Assembly: GCF_035582795.1 (NCBI RefSeq)
Contig: NC_134366.1
Coordinates: 92,995,756 to 93,059,755 of the forward strand
Length of the DNA: 64,000 nucleotides
Direction of reading: 5' to 3'
Origin: Mycteria americana
Taxonomy: Eukaryota; Chordata; Aves; Ciconiiformes; Ciconiidae
Below are positions 1 through 10,900 of this stretch, one piece after another. The translations under genes and the position numbers were made by a program. The notes under the pieces were generated by a model, which was not told where the DNA came from, searched no databases, and saw nothing but the letters and a program-made list of their open reading frames with translations. The stretch's first letter is position 1; every line of letters begins with the position of its first letter.

Positions 1-289
1 CTGCCTCCAATTCTTAGTTTCCGATGCTCTGCCTGCTACCCTTAAGAGCTTAATGTCGCATCAGTTATTCCCTTAGATGGGGAAAGAAGACCACTAATAA
101 ACTATAAAAATAAGCAATTTATCTAAAGCGTGAAGGTGGCCTTCAAAGTTTAAGATTTGACACTTAGACCTACTTCACTAAGACACTAACATATATGAAA
201 TTTTGCCAAGAAATTCACTTTCAAAAACTGAAAGTACACTTCCCTTTCTATAGAAAAGGTGTTAATATATTAAAAAAAAAAATCCTCAC

Positions 290-625
290 CTGTCCTCAGA
301 TGACTCCACTGCTGAACAATTACTAGACATAGGCAGGTATAGTTCACAGTTTCTAGATGCATCCCAATCTGTCACAAGTGATTTAATCGTATCTGTCTTC
401 TCAGGCCTCCCAGTACTTCCGCATACATAGTCTTTTCTTATTTCTGATATAGATTGCTCTTTCTGGTCAGTAGCTGCGTTTGCTGAACCAAGTTCATTAG
501 AAGGAACACCAACTTCCTTTTCATGCTTTGTCAACTGTGTGGCAACAGTCTCTTTTTTCTGTGTCTGTTCTGAACCTGCAGAAAGGCTGGTTGGTTCTGT
601 CATCCACCCTTGAAAATTATCCTGG
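290..625 (-). CDS. OTULIN: Internal coding exon of OTULIN-like gene (disordered N-terminal region)
   Basis: A 336-nt open exon bounded on the minus strand by a pyrimidine-rich acceptor ending TTCAAAG and a strong donor (GACAG followed by GTGAGG). It reads 111 full codons plus 1 nt at the start and 2 nt at the end, beginning QDNFQGWMTEP and ending SAVESSED. Only one of the three frames of the exon at 1611-1798 continues into it without a stop, which supports their joining. The peptide is rich in Ser, Glu, Thr and Lys, has no domain I recognise and is probably disordered. OTULIN removes linear (Met1-linked) ubiquitin chains made by LUBAC. Assignment rests on position: same strand and directly downstream of OTULINL, as in other vertebrates. 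The OTU domain would lie beyond the window's left edge. The acidic end (ESSED) could precede the family's Glu-rich segment, but that is a guess. Confidence 0.5.
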
Positions 626-1610
626 CTTTGAAGAATAGAGAAATATATGAACGGTATCTCTCACGGAAGAACAAAAGCACATGTTTTAAGAAAATTACAG
701 TATTTTGATAGTTATGTTATATTCTGAGGATTCAGAAGGTACTTAAATTATTCAAAAGCAGGAACAAAATCCAGAACAGTTTGGTAAGATAACACAGCGG
801 CCAAGCTACCAAACTCATCTCCTTGGCAAGCCAATTTCATTTCTTAGCGAGGCTAATCTGTGCCAGTTCCTCAAACACAACCCGCACTAGAATTAGTGCC
901 CTAACTGAACACTTGCTCTTCTCAAGAGGTATTATCACCTAAAAACCTGAGGATTAACAGAAATCCCAATGAAACAAGTTTCAGTCCTGCAAGAGGAAGA
1001 TTTTTACAAACTCACCTGGTGCTCCGTGAAACTTCCCATTGCACCAGGATTATTGCTTAATGCAAAAATTTCTGATCTTTGTTTCTTCCAATACAATTTC
1101 CAAAGTTATTAAGACAGGGCTTTCTACAGTCCATTCTAGCAAGTTCTCCAAAGGCTTACAGTGTGCCCATATAGTAAATTTTCAGGGCCATTTATCTTAA
1201 ATTGATACATAACCCTCCCAAAAAATTATGGGTTGCTTTGCAGTTGCCACATTCGTGTCCTAGACAATTCTGACCATTGCTACCCAGGCCGGTCACCTCA
1301 GAACTGACAGTTTTAATATCCACTATATACACCTTAAAACTGTACAACTCGTTTCTATTTTCAGGTTAAATCCTCCCACCTGCCACACACCTTTCTTTCC
1401 CAGACACCACTGTCCTTTCCTTCTTGAGCCCTGCTGTGTAGCAAGCTGCACACCAAGCTATCCCGCAGAACAACGCTCGGGACGGGAGTCGCACACCTTG
1501 TCCCGATTACTCCCAGACCCGCTCCCCGGGGAAGGACGAGCCAGGCTCTGCGCAGCACACGACCAACCATACCCGCACTGCCACACCGCGCAGGGCAGCC
1601 GAGGCCTCAC
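626..1610 (-). other. Intron 1 of the OTULIN-like gene
   Basis: The sequence between the exon 1 donor (GTGAGGC, just below 1611) and the exon 2 acceptor (CTTTG on the plus strand from 626). It is ordinary AT-rich sequence grading into the CpG island near 1450. I see no further exon or repeat in it. Confidence 0.5.
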
Positions 1611-2560
1611 CTTTGCGGCATCCTCTGTCCTGCGGGACCATGGGCCCGACCCCGATCGGCGCCGCCCGCCGCAGCGGCCGCGCCCCCCCGAGCGCAGGAG
1701 GCCGCCCCCGCTCCGGCTGCCCGCTGCCCGGGGCCATGGGGGGAACGCAGCGCGCCGCCTCCCGCCGCGTCCCTCCCCGCCCGCCGCTCGCCGCTCATCC
1801 CTGCGGAAGAGGCCGCCGTTCACCGCGTGGGCCGCGCCAAGCGCCCGCCCACAGGCCCGCACAGGGGTCGGCTACAACGGCTGCCGGCACGCGCCCGGTG
1901 CTCCCATCGCCGCGGCAACGGCCGCGGCCCGGCGCCAGCGAGGGCCCGCGCGGCCCCTACGCAGCTTCACAGCTGCTTCCGCGTCGCCGGCCACCCCGGC
2001 CGCCGGCATCCTCCGCCCGCGCGTCATCACGCCGGAAATAGCGATTGTACGTGCCCGCGCTTCCTTCCTTCCCTCCTTCCTTCCTTCCGCCCGGCCGCCG
2101 CCGTACAAAGAGCGCCGAATCACAGCGGCGGAATACGGCGAGTGCTGGCCTTCTGCGCATGCGCTTTGGCGGCGAAGGGGGGGGGAAGACTACTCCCATT
2201 GTCCCCGCCCTTCGCTACGGGTCGGGGGGGGGGTGGGCGATACCAATGCCGGGCGGGGGGGGGGGAGGGAGGATAGGCACCTGCCCCTGCCCCTGCCCCT
2301 GAGCCCGCAGTGGGTTGCCCCGCGCCTGGCTGGGGCCACCCTCGCGCGAGCGGCAACGGTCGCCCGCGAGCGGCGGCGGTTGGGCGGGCCTGGGGTTGCG
2401 GGCGCAGGGCCTGGCTTCAGGCCGCCGAGCCGGCCCTACTGCCAGGCGGTGGGGCGGGCGAGGAGGGGGGGAAGCGGCGCCTGCGGCACCAGAGCAGCTC
2501 CAGCCGCCTCCACTGTGAGCGCCGTAGCCGTGGTGCGGCTTCGTAAGGGAGTGCCTGCGG
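1480..2560. promoter_or_regulatory. CpG-island promoter of the OTULIN-like gene
   Basis: About 1.1 kb dense in CpG. It contains a perfect NRF1-type palindrome TGCGCATGCGC at 2154-2164, an ETS-type CCGGAAAT at about 2032-2039 next to a CRE-like GCGTCATCAC, runs of G (9-10 nt near 2180, 2226 and 2255), a (TTCC)n tract at 2061-2088 and a CTGCCC repeat at 2281-2300. There is no TATA box, as expected for a housekeeping promoter. The minus-strand start probably lies between about 1800 and 2170. Long open frames on both strands here follow from GC content. Confidence 0.75.
1611..1798 (-). CDS. OTULIN: First coding exon of OTULIN-like gene
   Basis: A GC-rich first exon inside a CpG island. The chosen ATG at 1798-1796 has purine at -3 (GGG before ATG) and opens 62 codons plus 2 nt, starting MSGERRAGRD and ending QRMPQ, then a consensus donor (GCAAAG followed by GTGAGG). 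Joined to the exon at 290-625 it continues as MPQ-S-QDNFQGW. The other two frames hit a stop within about eight codons of that junction. Human OTULIN, from memory, starts MSRGTMPQPEAWPG, so an MPQ near the junction is a faint similarity, and initiation at the later MPQ methionine is possible. The peptide is Ala/Gly/Arg-rich with no recognisable domain. Confidence 0.45.
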
Positions 2561-3827
2561 TAATGTCACCTGCGAAGGAGGGACCCTCCTCTGAAATCAT
2601 CCTCCACGGGCAGCGAAGGCTTTTGTTTGTTTTGTGTTTCGGTTTTTGGGTTTGTGTTTTGTTAGGTTTTTGGTTTTTTTTTTTTCTGTTGGTGGTTTGG
2701 TTTGTTTTTTTTTTTAAAACAGCCAGCTTCTATTAAAGTGCAAAATCAAGACTTGAATTCACGTAAAAGAAAAGGAGTTAAATTACCATCCCCAAGCTTG
2801 GAGACAACAAGAAGTTCTCTTAAATGTAGGAGAGGGCGGAAATAGAGTTGCTTTTCACTTGTCAGGTGCTCCATATAAAAATACTTGTGAGGAAGCCCAG
2901 TGCTGTAAGGATGTGTGTGACAACCATCATATGGAGCTTGTCAGAAGTCTGGAAGTCTTGCTGGAAGTCTCTTCCAGGAGTGAAAACTACATCACCAAAT
3001 GTTGATGCACCTTTATTAAACTCCAGATAGGATAGAAACCTACATAGAGAGTAAATTATAAACCTTTCAAAATCACATGTTACTCAAGGGTTAAGCACAC
3101 CCAATACTATTAAAAATGGAATACTGAAAGCAGTAAAAAGTAGGAAAGCTGTATTGCAGAAGAAAGTCCACTGAAGTCTGAGCATTTTGGAAGGTGTTCA
3201 CCTTGAAATTGGGCCTGAAGATGGGAAAGTATTTGTCTTCTTTCTGGAATTTCCCTCATAAGTATACACTTTGTCCGAGTAATACGAGTGATGCTAAGAC
3301 TGGGGGAAAATAACTACAAACATGCTGACAGTAAAGGAATTTGAATTAACATGATTTTAAAAAACCCCACACCTATGTATTTAGAGTATCAAATAGTATA
3401 GGGAGAACATTTTTAAGGTGGAGGTCAGGTAGTAAAACCTATAAAAGGGTAAAATGGCAATGATAAGTAATTTGCAACATCATGAAACTTTCAAGTCACA
3501 TAAAACTGATGGACATTTTTACAAACAAGTTTTTTCTGCTTCTTTTATCCTTGAGACACAAGGAAGTATAATCACAAATGTTTAAAAAAAAGAGAAGAAA
3601 AGCATTACCTTAATTTTTTTTTAATCACTGCTCTTCTTGTGGATTAAATCTGTGTCGGACTGCTCTTGACACTGACATACCCTTTGAAAAAAATCTGTTT
3701 GAACAACTGACCAACTGGTTTGTCTCACAACGCGTTCTTATTTCACATTGGCCATTTCAGAATTACTCCTGTTCAAACAGTGAGTCCACCTGAAATATAC
3801 CCAACTGTTTGGGTATATTTCTGGCTG
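2561..3827. other. Intergenic, no gene seen
   Basis: T-rich runs at 2620-2720 mark the edge of the CpG island, followed by AT-rich unique sequence. A perfect 12-bp hairpin at 3793-3820 lies next to the CR1 insertion. No exon with convincing splice sites was seen. Confidence 0.5.
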
Positions 3828-4927
3828 CTCATGGCTTGGACAGGTGTACTCTTTGCTGGGTAAAGAGCTGGCACCACGCTTAGCCAGGCCCAAAGAGTGG
3901 TGGTGAATGGAGTTTACTCCAGTTGGCGGCCAGTCACAAGCGGTGTTCCCCAGGGCTCTGTGTTGGGGCCAGTTCTGTTTAACATCTTTATCAATGATCT
4001 GGATGAAGGGATCGAGTGCACCCTCAGTAAGTTTGCAGATGACACCAAGTTGGGCAGGAGTGTTGATCTGCTGGAGGGTAGGCAGGCTCTGCAGAGGGAC
4101 CTGGACAGGCTGGATGGATGGGCCGAGGTCAATTGTATGGGGTTCAACAAGGCCAAGTGCAAGGTCCTGCACTTGGGCCACAGCAACCCCATGCAATGCT
4201 ACAGGCTTGGGGAAGAGTGGCTGGAAAGCTGCCTGGCAGAAAAGGACCTGGGGGTGTTGGTTGACAGGCAGCTGAATATGAGCCAGCAGTGTGCCCAGGT
4301 GGCCAAGAAGGCCAGTAGCATCCTGGCTTGCATCAAAAATAGTGTGGCCAGCAGGAGTAGGGAAGTGATCTTGCCCCTGTACTCGGCACTGGTGAGGCCA
4401 CACCTCGAACACTGTGTTCAGTTTTGGGCCCCTCACTACAAGAGAGACATTGAGGTGCTGGAGCGAGTCCAGAGAAGGGCAACAAAGCTGGTGAAGGGTC
4501 TGGAGCAGAAGTCTTATGAGGAGCGGCTGAGGGAGCTGGGACTGTTTAGCCTGGAGAAAAGGAGGCTGAGGGGAGACCTTATCGCTCTCTACAACTACCT
4601 GAAAGGAGGCTGTAGAGAGGTGGGGGTCGGTCTCTTCTCCCAGGTAACAAGTGATAGGACAAGAGGAAATGGCCTCAAGTTGTACCAGGGGAGGTTTAGA
4701 CTGGATATTAGGAAATTTTTCTTCACTGAAAGGGTTATCAAGCCTTGGAACAGGCTGCCCAGGGAAGTGGTTGAGTCACCATCCCTGGAGGTATTTAAAA
4801 GAAGTTTGGATGAGGTGCTTAGGGACATGGTTTAGTGGTGGTCTTGGCAGTGTTAGGTTTACGGTTGGACTTGATGATCTTAAAGGTCTTTTCCAACCTA
4901 TACGATTCTATGATTCTGTGATTCTGT
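3828..4927 (+). mobile_element. CR1 non-LTR retrotransposon, 5'-truncated, with RT tail still open
   Basis: A CR1 (chicken repeat 1 family) LINE lacking its 5' end. From 3897 to 4835 one frame stays open for 312 codons and encodes the C-terminal part of ORF2: the reverse transcriptase has [10 protein letters not shown], then the active-site FADDTK, followed by the conserved tail ([19 protein letters not shown]). The 3' UTR ends in the CR1 signature CGATTCTATGATTCTGTG near 4902-4927. The 5' limit is approximate; recognisable CR1 starts near CATGGCTTGGACAGGTG. It lacks the endonuclease and N-terminal RT and so cannot move by itself. The unbroken frame implies a fairly recent insertion. Confidence 0.93.
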
Positions 4928-7900
4928 TTCCCATGTTCCTATAATTAAAATAATTCAGTAGCATTTAAGAATCATTACAGTTGCCTGCTTTTTTAAGATT
5001 CAGGGGTTTTTTTTAGTTTCTTGGTCACTTGCCATTCCCTCAGCAACTTTATGGGAGAGACGTGTTGGCTGACCATTTTGCAACCCTTTGGAGAACTACA
5101 GAGCAGAATAATTCCATAGAGCTTTATAACAGAGGCGAAGTTGCAAGCTAGACCTAATTCTTTATCATGAGCAAAATGGTGTACTACAAAATGGTATACT
5201 ACTGAAAAATACATGAACTGTACCTGAGTTATGAAATGAAAATCTATTTGGAATGGTTTCCTTGTAACAGAAAGTTCCTAAGCAGCAAATTATGTTCCTT
5301 TCTGAAGAATTATTAAATTAAAACCTGGCTATGATGTCATATGTCAGCCTGCATTACAGTAATGCCTGCCATGTGAACTTGAAAAAATAGGTGCAGTCTT
5401 TTCCATTTAATATTTTTCTGCTTACAGATGGGGCTTATGTCAATCACGTGACTAAAATTTTTTTTCACTTCATCACAAAAAGACCAAAACTAAATACCCA
5501 AAGTAGTGATGTTCCTAATAAAACTTTGTGGTTGCATTAACTGAAAAAAAGTATTCCAGATGTCATCGGCTGAATAAATAAATTCAACAGAAAAGTCCGC
5601 TCTCTCTGCCCAGTGCCCCCCCCCCCCAGGAACAACTGGAAAAAGTTTGTAATCTTCAAATTAGATATATTCCATAGTTGAATTGATAAAGGTAATTCAA
5701 GAGAATATTTCTCAATTCAGCCTTTATGTAAACTACTTCTAAAAATGAGGTTTTTCTCTGTCTCTTGTAAACAATATATTGCAAGCATATGTGGAATTTG
5801 TTTTCTTAGCAAGGGGTATTTTTGGGTTTAGTGTTGGCATATAGTATCTGGAAATAATTGAAAGTTCCATGACACATTTCACAAGATCAAGTGTGGCAAA
5901 AGAGTTGTGTATTAGTCATTGCCTTCCAGGTTGCAGAAATTCAAAAAATAGTTTTAGCTTGCAAATAAAAAACAGTGTCTTAGGGACTGAATGCAATAGC
6001 TGTCAAAGAGCATGCAACAGCACTAAATAATTTAATGTTAAAGGAAAAAAAAAACAGGTATAATGAAAGTGCAGTAAGAATTTACACAGAATATGTCTAG
6101 AATACTGTAGATTAAAAAAAGCAAACCACCTTTTTTTTCCCCAAGTATTACCAAGTTCAAAAGACAAAAGGACTTGAGCATAAAGTCCTGAAGTTTGCTT
6201 TCCAAAGACTGTGCAAGTGATGAACTGTTTTTTTTCTGAGATGATCCATTGTTGAACAAACAGATCCCTCAAACCAAACAGACCCCTTTGTGATTTGTAC
6301 ATTCAGTTCCATATTCTAACAGGTATGTGTAATTAAAAAAATTGTTCTCCTTTGCTCAAAGTATGTAACATGTCTGAGCAACAAATTTACATAAACTATT
6401 AAGTGCATTAGATAAAACAACAATGCAATGTTTACTTTTTTTTGCACACAGCTGCTTCCAGTATTTTTCATTGATGTTTGAGAATAATATGTTAGTCGTA
6501 ATTACTTTAATTTAGAGCTTGGCCCATACATGATCACCCATATCCATTGACAATGCTATATTTTCCAGCAGAGGACAGTTGCCCTTTGCAAACTCTTCAG
6601 GGCAGAAGTAGTGTCTTGCTTTTTGGTACTTGGTATTATTTTGGCAAATAGTAAATATATGTGCACAAATTACAAAAATACTGAAATTATGGATGCTAAG
6701 AAGAATGTCCACGGGATTCTGTTGAATTTCTGAAGTTAGTTTGAAAGAACAATGTCAACATATTCAGAAAAAAATCTCTGAATGTTAAGGTCAAGATAGA
6801 TGTATCCATACAGAAAAAAATGGAGCATCTGTCACTTTTGTTGACGATACCAAATAGTCATGTTACTCTCTTTAAGGTTGTTTTTTTTGAGAATGGGGCT
6901 GAAGCAGAATTTAGACATGTAAACCCAAGATCTTTGTATTACTCCCAAAACACCTAAAACCTGTATTTTTAAACTCCATCTGCAAAGTAGGCAGGTAACT
7001 AAGCATTGCTAAAGTCTACAGTAAAAACCCAAAGCCATGCCTGTTGTTCTGTACATGATCTATTAATAGCTCAGACTATTTCACTTCGAAATTTAGTTCT
7101 CCTGTTGCCATATTTGCAATGGGAAGGCTATATAGCTCCTATGCCTATGGGAGAGGTGAGATTCAACCTCCTAGCTGAAAACAAAATTGAGATTTCGATT
7201 CTCAACCCCAAGGTACCAAGGTCAACCCCAAAATCACGTAAACGTGAATGAAGAAGATCATTGAGCACTACTTTTAGTGTAATGCAATTCTTTGTTACAA
7301 GAGTAACTCATAGTTTTGCAAGAACACATCTCTGGGATGCTGATTCAACCTGGAATGAGTTCAGCAGGGTTTACTTAGTACTGTAAGTCTCCCGTATCCT
7401 TTTCTAAGTGTAGGGCACAACTATTCAACTTTGTCATTACTAATAAGAGCATATATCCCAATATAGATTAAAAAAACATTAGTAGATACCAAAACTGAAG
7501 AAAATATTGCAACTTAATATACTTTCGCCCAAAGTGCTTATAATTCTTTAACTATTTTTTCCCCAGGCTTAGACTGTGAAAGGATTACAAAGCACCCAGT
7601 GAAGCAGCAGCAGCACATGGTATTTTGGGATTCTGACTTCCCCAACTCAGGAGAGCTAAGGATCTTTGCAAAGCAAAACCGTGTTACCTGGAAGACTCTG
7701 AAGGAGTTACATGCATACAGAGTGATAAAATGTATCAGCGTTCATTGCATACAGCTTTGTATAGGAAACCGGACCTTGATTCTTGACTGACACACACATT
7801 ATTCTCTTCTAAAAGACTTTGCTCTGTTTTGTTATTACTGTTTATGAGGAGGAGGTGGAGTGTTCAGGGTTGCTTGGAGTGTTCAATCTTTTTAATGTAA

Positions 7901-10900
7901 GTTTACAAGTAAGAACTTTTTCTTACATACAGTTTCATTTGGATTAATTTTTTACTCATTTTTAGCTGAAGCAGCTTTAAGCATCCTTTAAAAAGTTCAT
8001 GAAAATATACAACAAAGACAGTGTAATACAAGAGATCCTATTTTGTAGGTCTGAAATCTTTCTGTACGTGGTACTTTCTGGAAAAGGATGCTGTCAGCTG
8101 AGATTTTGATACAAAAAGAACCCATCGAACACCAAAGAAAAAATATTTTGATTGTTTTTTACTTTATTTCATGCATCTTGGTGCTTGCCAGCAGTTGTTA
8201 CCTTCTTTGCTAAACTAATTACAGCACAGTACTTGAAAATTGCTCCAGAGTTTTCAGGAGCATGATTAGAAATCTTTGGGTTATCAATTCTGCTTGTGAC
8301 TATAGGGGAATACCATTCAGAAGAAAATAGATGGGGAAAACCCGCCAGTAAAAGTCAAATGGGCAATATAATATCAGTTATATACTTCTGTAATTACATA
8401 TTAACTTGTGTGGGTTTTTTTTCCTCTAGCATCCCTGAATTTGTTAAGAGTTTTTGGAGATGTATCCTTAGAAAAATATACCTCCTACCTTGTACATAAA
8501 GACAGGTATATATATACACGCTGCTTCCACTTTTACAGCTCTCAGTTTTATAGTTTATTAACTGAGCTCTAAATTGGCATGCTGCTGTCTGTCAAGCAAA
8601 AAGGCAGTTCCAGCATGCTATGTTCCTTTTTTAAATGACTGAGAAAAATATGTAGCTTGTGGCTTCGGTGCAGTGGGTGGTTTTTTCAGTCCCCTGAACA
8701 GAAAATGGAGCATGTGTGAATCATATCAATATAACATATACATCATTGGTAAAAATTCTGGCTGTTTGCAGATTAAAAAACTGTCACTATTTTTCATGGT
8801 GCGCCAGTGTAAACAATTAAAATAACAAGTCTTCACAAAAAGAAAAAACAAAGGCACCTTTAAAAACCTGCTTCACGGTTTTTCTGAACAAGCTTAGTTT
8901 GCACCTTTGAAAATGCATGAAGATTAAAATTAATAAATATACTGTCTATGCATTTGATAAAAATATTTATTGAAAGAAGTTACAATATGATGTACCTAAT
9001 TTTTTTCATTATTAAACAAAGAGCAGCTCATGTCCCCTAATTGGAAAATATATCTAGAAAAAATTTTTTTAGAGTGCGCTCAGTAAATCAACGTTCTTGC
9101 CAATTAGTATGTCAGAGTAAGCCAATAATACTTCCTCCTGACTGTTGCCCAGGCCAAGAATACTCTTAATGGCTCAATTAATTAACTGAACCTCCCTGAA
9201 CAATTTGTATGTTTCATGCCTTTTTTCCTTTCCAGTTTCCACATTTAAAAAAAGGGAGAGGAAACAGAGGTCTGCAGAAACCAAATAATGGTAATAATGC
9301 AAAACTCCAGCAGTTTTATGAGACAGAAATTCAAGAAACATGCACATGCAGGTTGTCCCGTCTTCTCCACCCGTAGGAAGACCAGGAAGGAAGACCAGGG
9401 CCACCAAAGCCCTTGTCCATTACCCCTCTGCCATCTGTGGTACTGGATTAGCTTCATGGATGGTATAAGCCTATTTCTTCTCAGAGTACAGCTGGCAACA
9501 TACACTGGCTTCCACCAAGAAGTAAACCATAAGTCTCAGCCACAGCATAAACTCTTTACTGTGGTACTGTTCTTAAACCTTCTCAATACATGCAGAAAAT
9601 TTTCAATTCAAAAAATAATCTCTTTATAGGAGGGCTGAACTGATCCATAAGGTATGCTGAACTAAAATAGAGATCCCTAAAACAGAGGTCCTTTGGGGGT
9701 TTGTAACAGTAGGATTAAGTCTCTGGGCAGCAGCTCACTTCCTTACAAAAAGAAAAAAAGATGTGAGGAATAGCAAAGAAAGAGATATACCAGAAACACG
9801 AAAAAGCCCATTTTACAGTAAGCAATAATGACATCCACAACTAAATTAAACAAATAAAACAGAACAACCTCTGTGACAGCAGCAGAAAAAAACCCAAACA
9901 GTCAGAACAGGAACCTCTTATTGCTGGATTCTTTCCTAACTATCTCCACAAGCAGTGTAGAAAAGAGAAAGAAAGTGAAATAAGACCAGTTTAATGCTTA
10001 GCTTTACTGAAAGAGACAAGAGACCTAGCAAGAATATTCTTAAAGAAAAGTGGCTGCATATTTTACCTCACGTGCCTTTCATATGTCTCTTTATAGCTAA
10101 TAGTTCCTCCAAAATTCTGACCGATGAACTTTGTCTATTCTTTATTTAATTGGTTTTTGAGGTTATGGATTTCTTTACTGGAGATCTCACATGGAAAGCG
10201 ATATGCATTTAGATTGTAAATGACTTGCCACCATTGTAAAATAACATTTACCCATATTTAATGTTTCCCAAGTACCTTCCTTTATTAGGATACATAACTG
10301 TAGCTGCTGTTTCAGATACAAGAAAACTCAAAAATATCTCCAGTTAATTTCTTACTTGATACTAGAATAGGTTGCTTTTAAAAAACTGTTTAACAAACCT
10401 TAATGGTGCAGCCAAATTGCAGCAAACAAACAGCTAGCTGATGACTTTGGTTTATTTGTGTGTCTCCCACCTGCAAGTAATACCGTCTACTTTCGCATTT
10501 GCTAGTCAAGTCAGCTGAATACAATTTGGTATCCCTTTCAAACAAACAAACAATTGTACATATTTCTCACATTAGTGAGTATAAATAGAGGCATTTTTTA
10601 CCTTGTTTCTTCTATGCCTTTGCTTCTGCATAGGCTTTCAGCTGCTTCCATTGTTTTGACCCAGAGTCAATCTAATACAAAGCTGAGTTGTGTATATTGT
10701 TCACTCACTGCTTTGCCTTGCTGGTAAATCCTAAGTCTTGTCTAACATCTTCCCTGTCTTCACTTTCCTCTCCCTGTCGTATTTTGCTATGGCGCTTCTT
10801 TTGGGAAGCTGGGCAGCTCCCTTTGGCAGCATGGTTTACTCCACTACTGCTGAGAATTCTTGAGAGTAAAATAAACAGGGAAGAGAGTGAAGTCAGCTTA

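Noticed and set aside
1507..1737. Alternative minus-strand first exon frame starting MAPGSGQPERG
   Set aside because: Joined to the exon at 290-625 it meets a stop within about eight codons, so the frame starting at 1798 is preferred.
1498..2736. 412-codon open frame on the plus strand
   Set aside because: It lies across the CpG island and ends in a T-rich run read as Phe/Val/Leu. It has low-complexity Pro/Arg/Ala content and no domain; the splice evidence supports the minus-strand exon instead.
3897..4835. The 312-codon frame as a host gene
   Set aside because: It is the reverse-transcriptase tail of a CR1 element, shown by FADDTK, the conserved C-terminal tail and the CR1 3' terminus.
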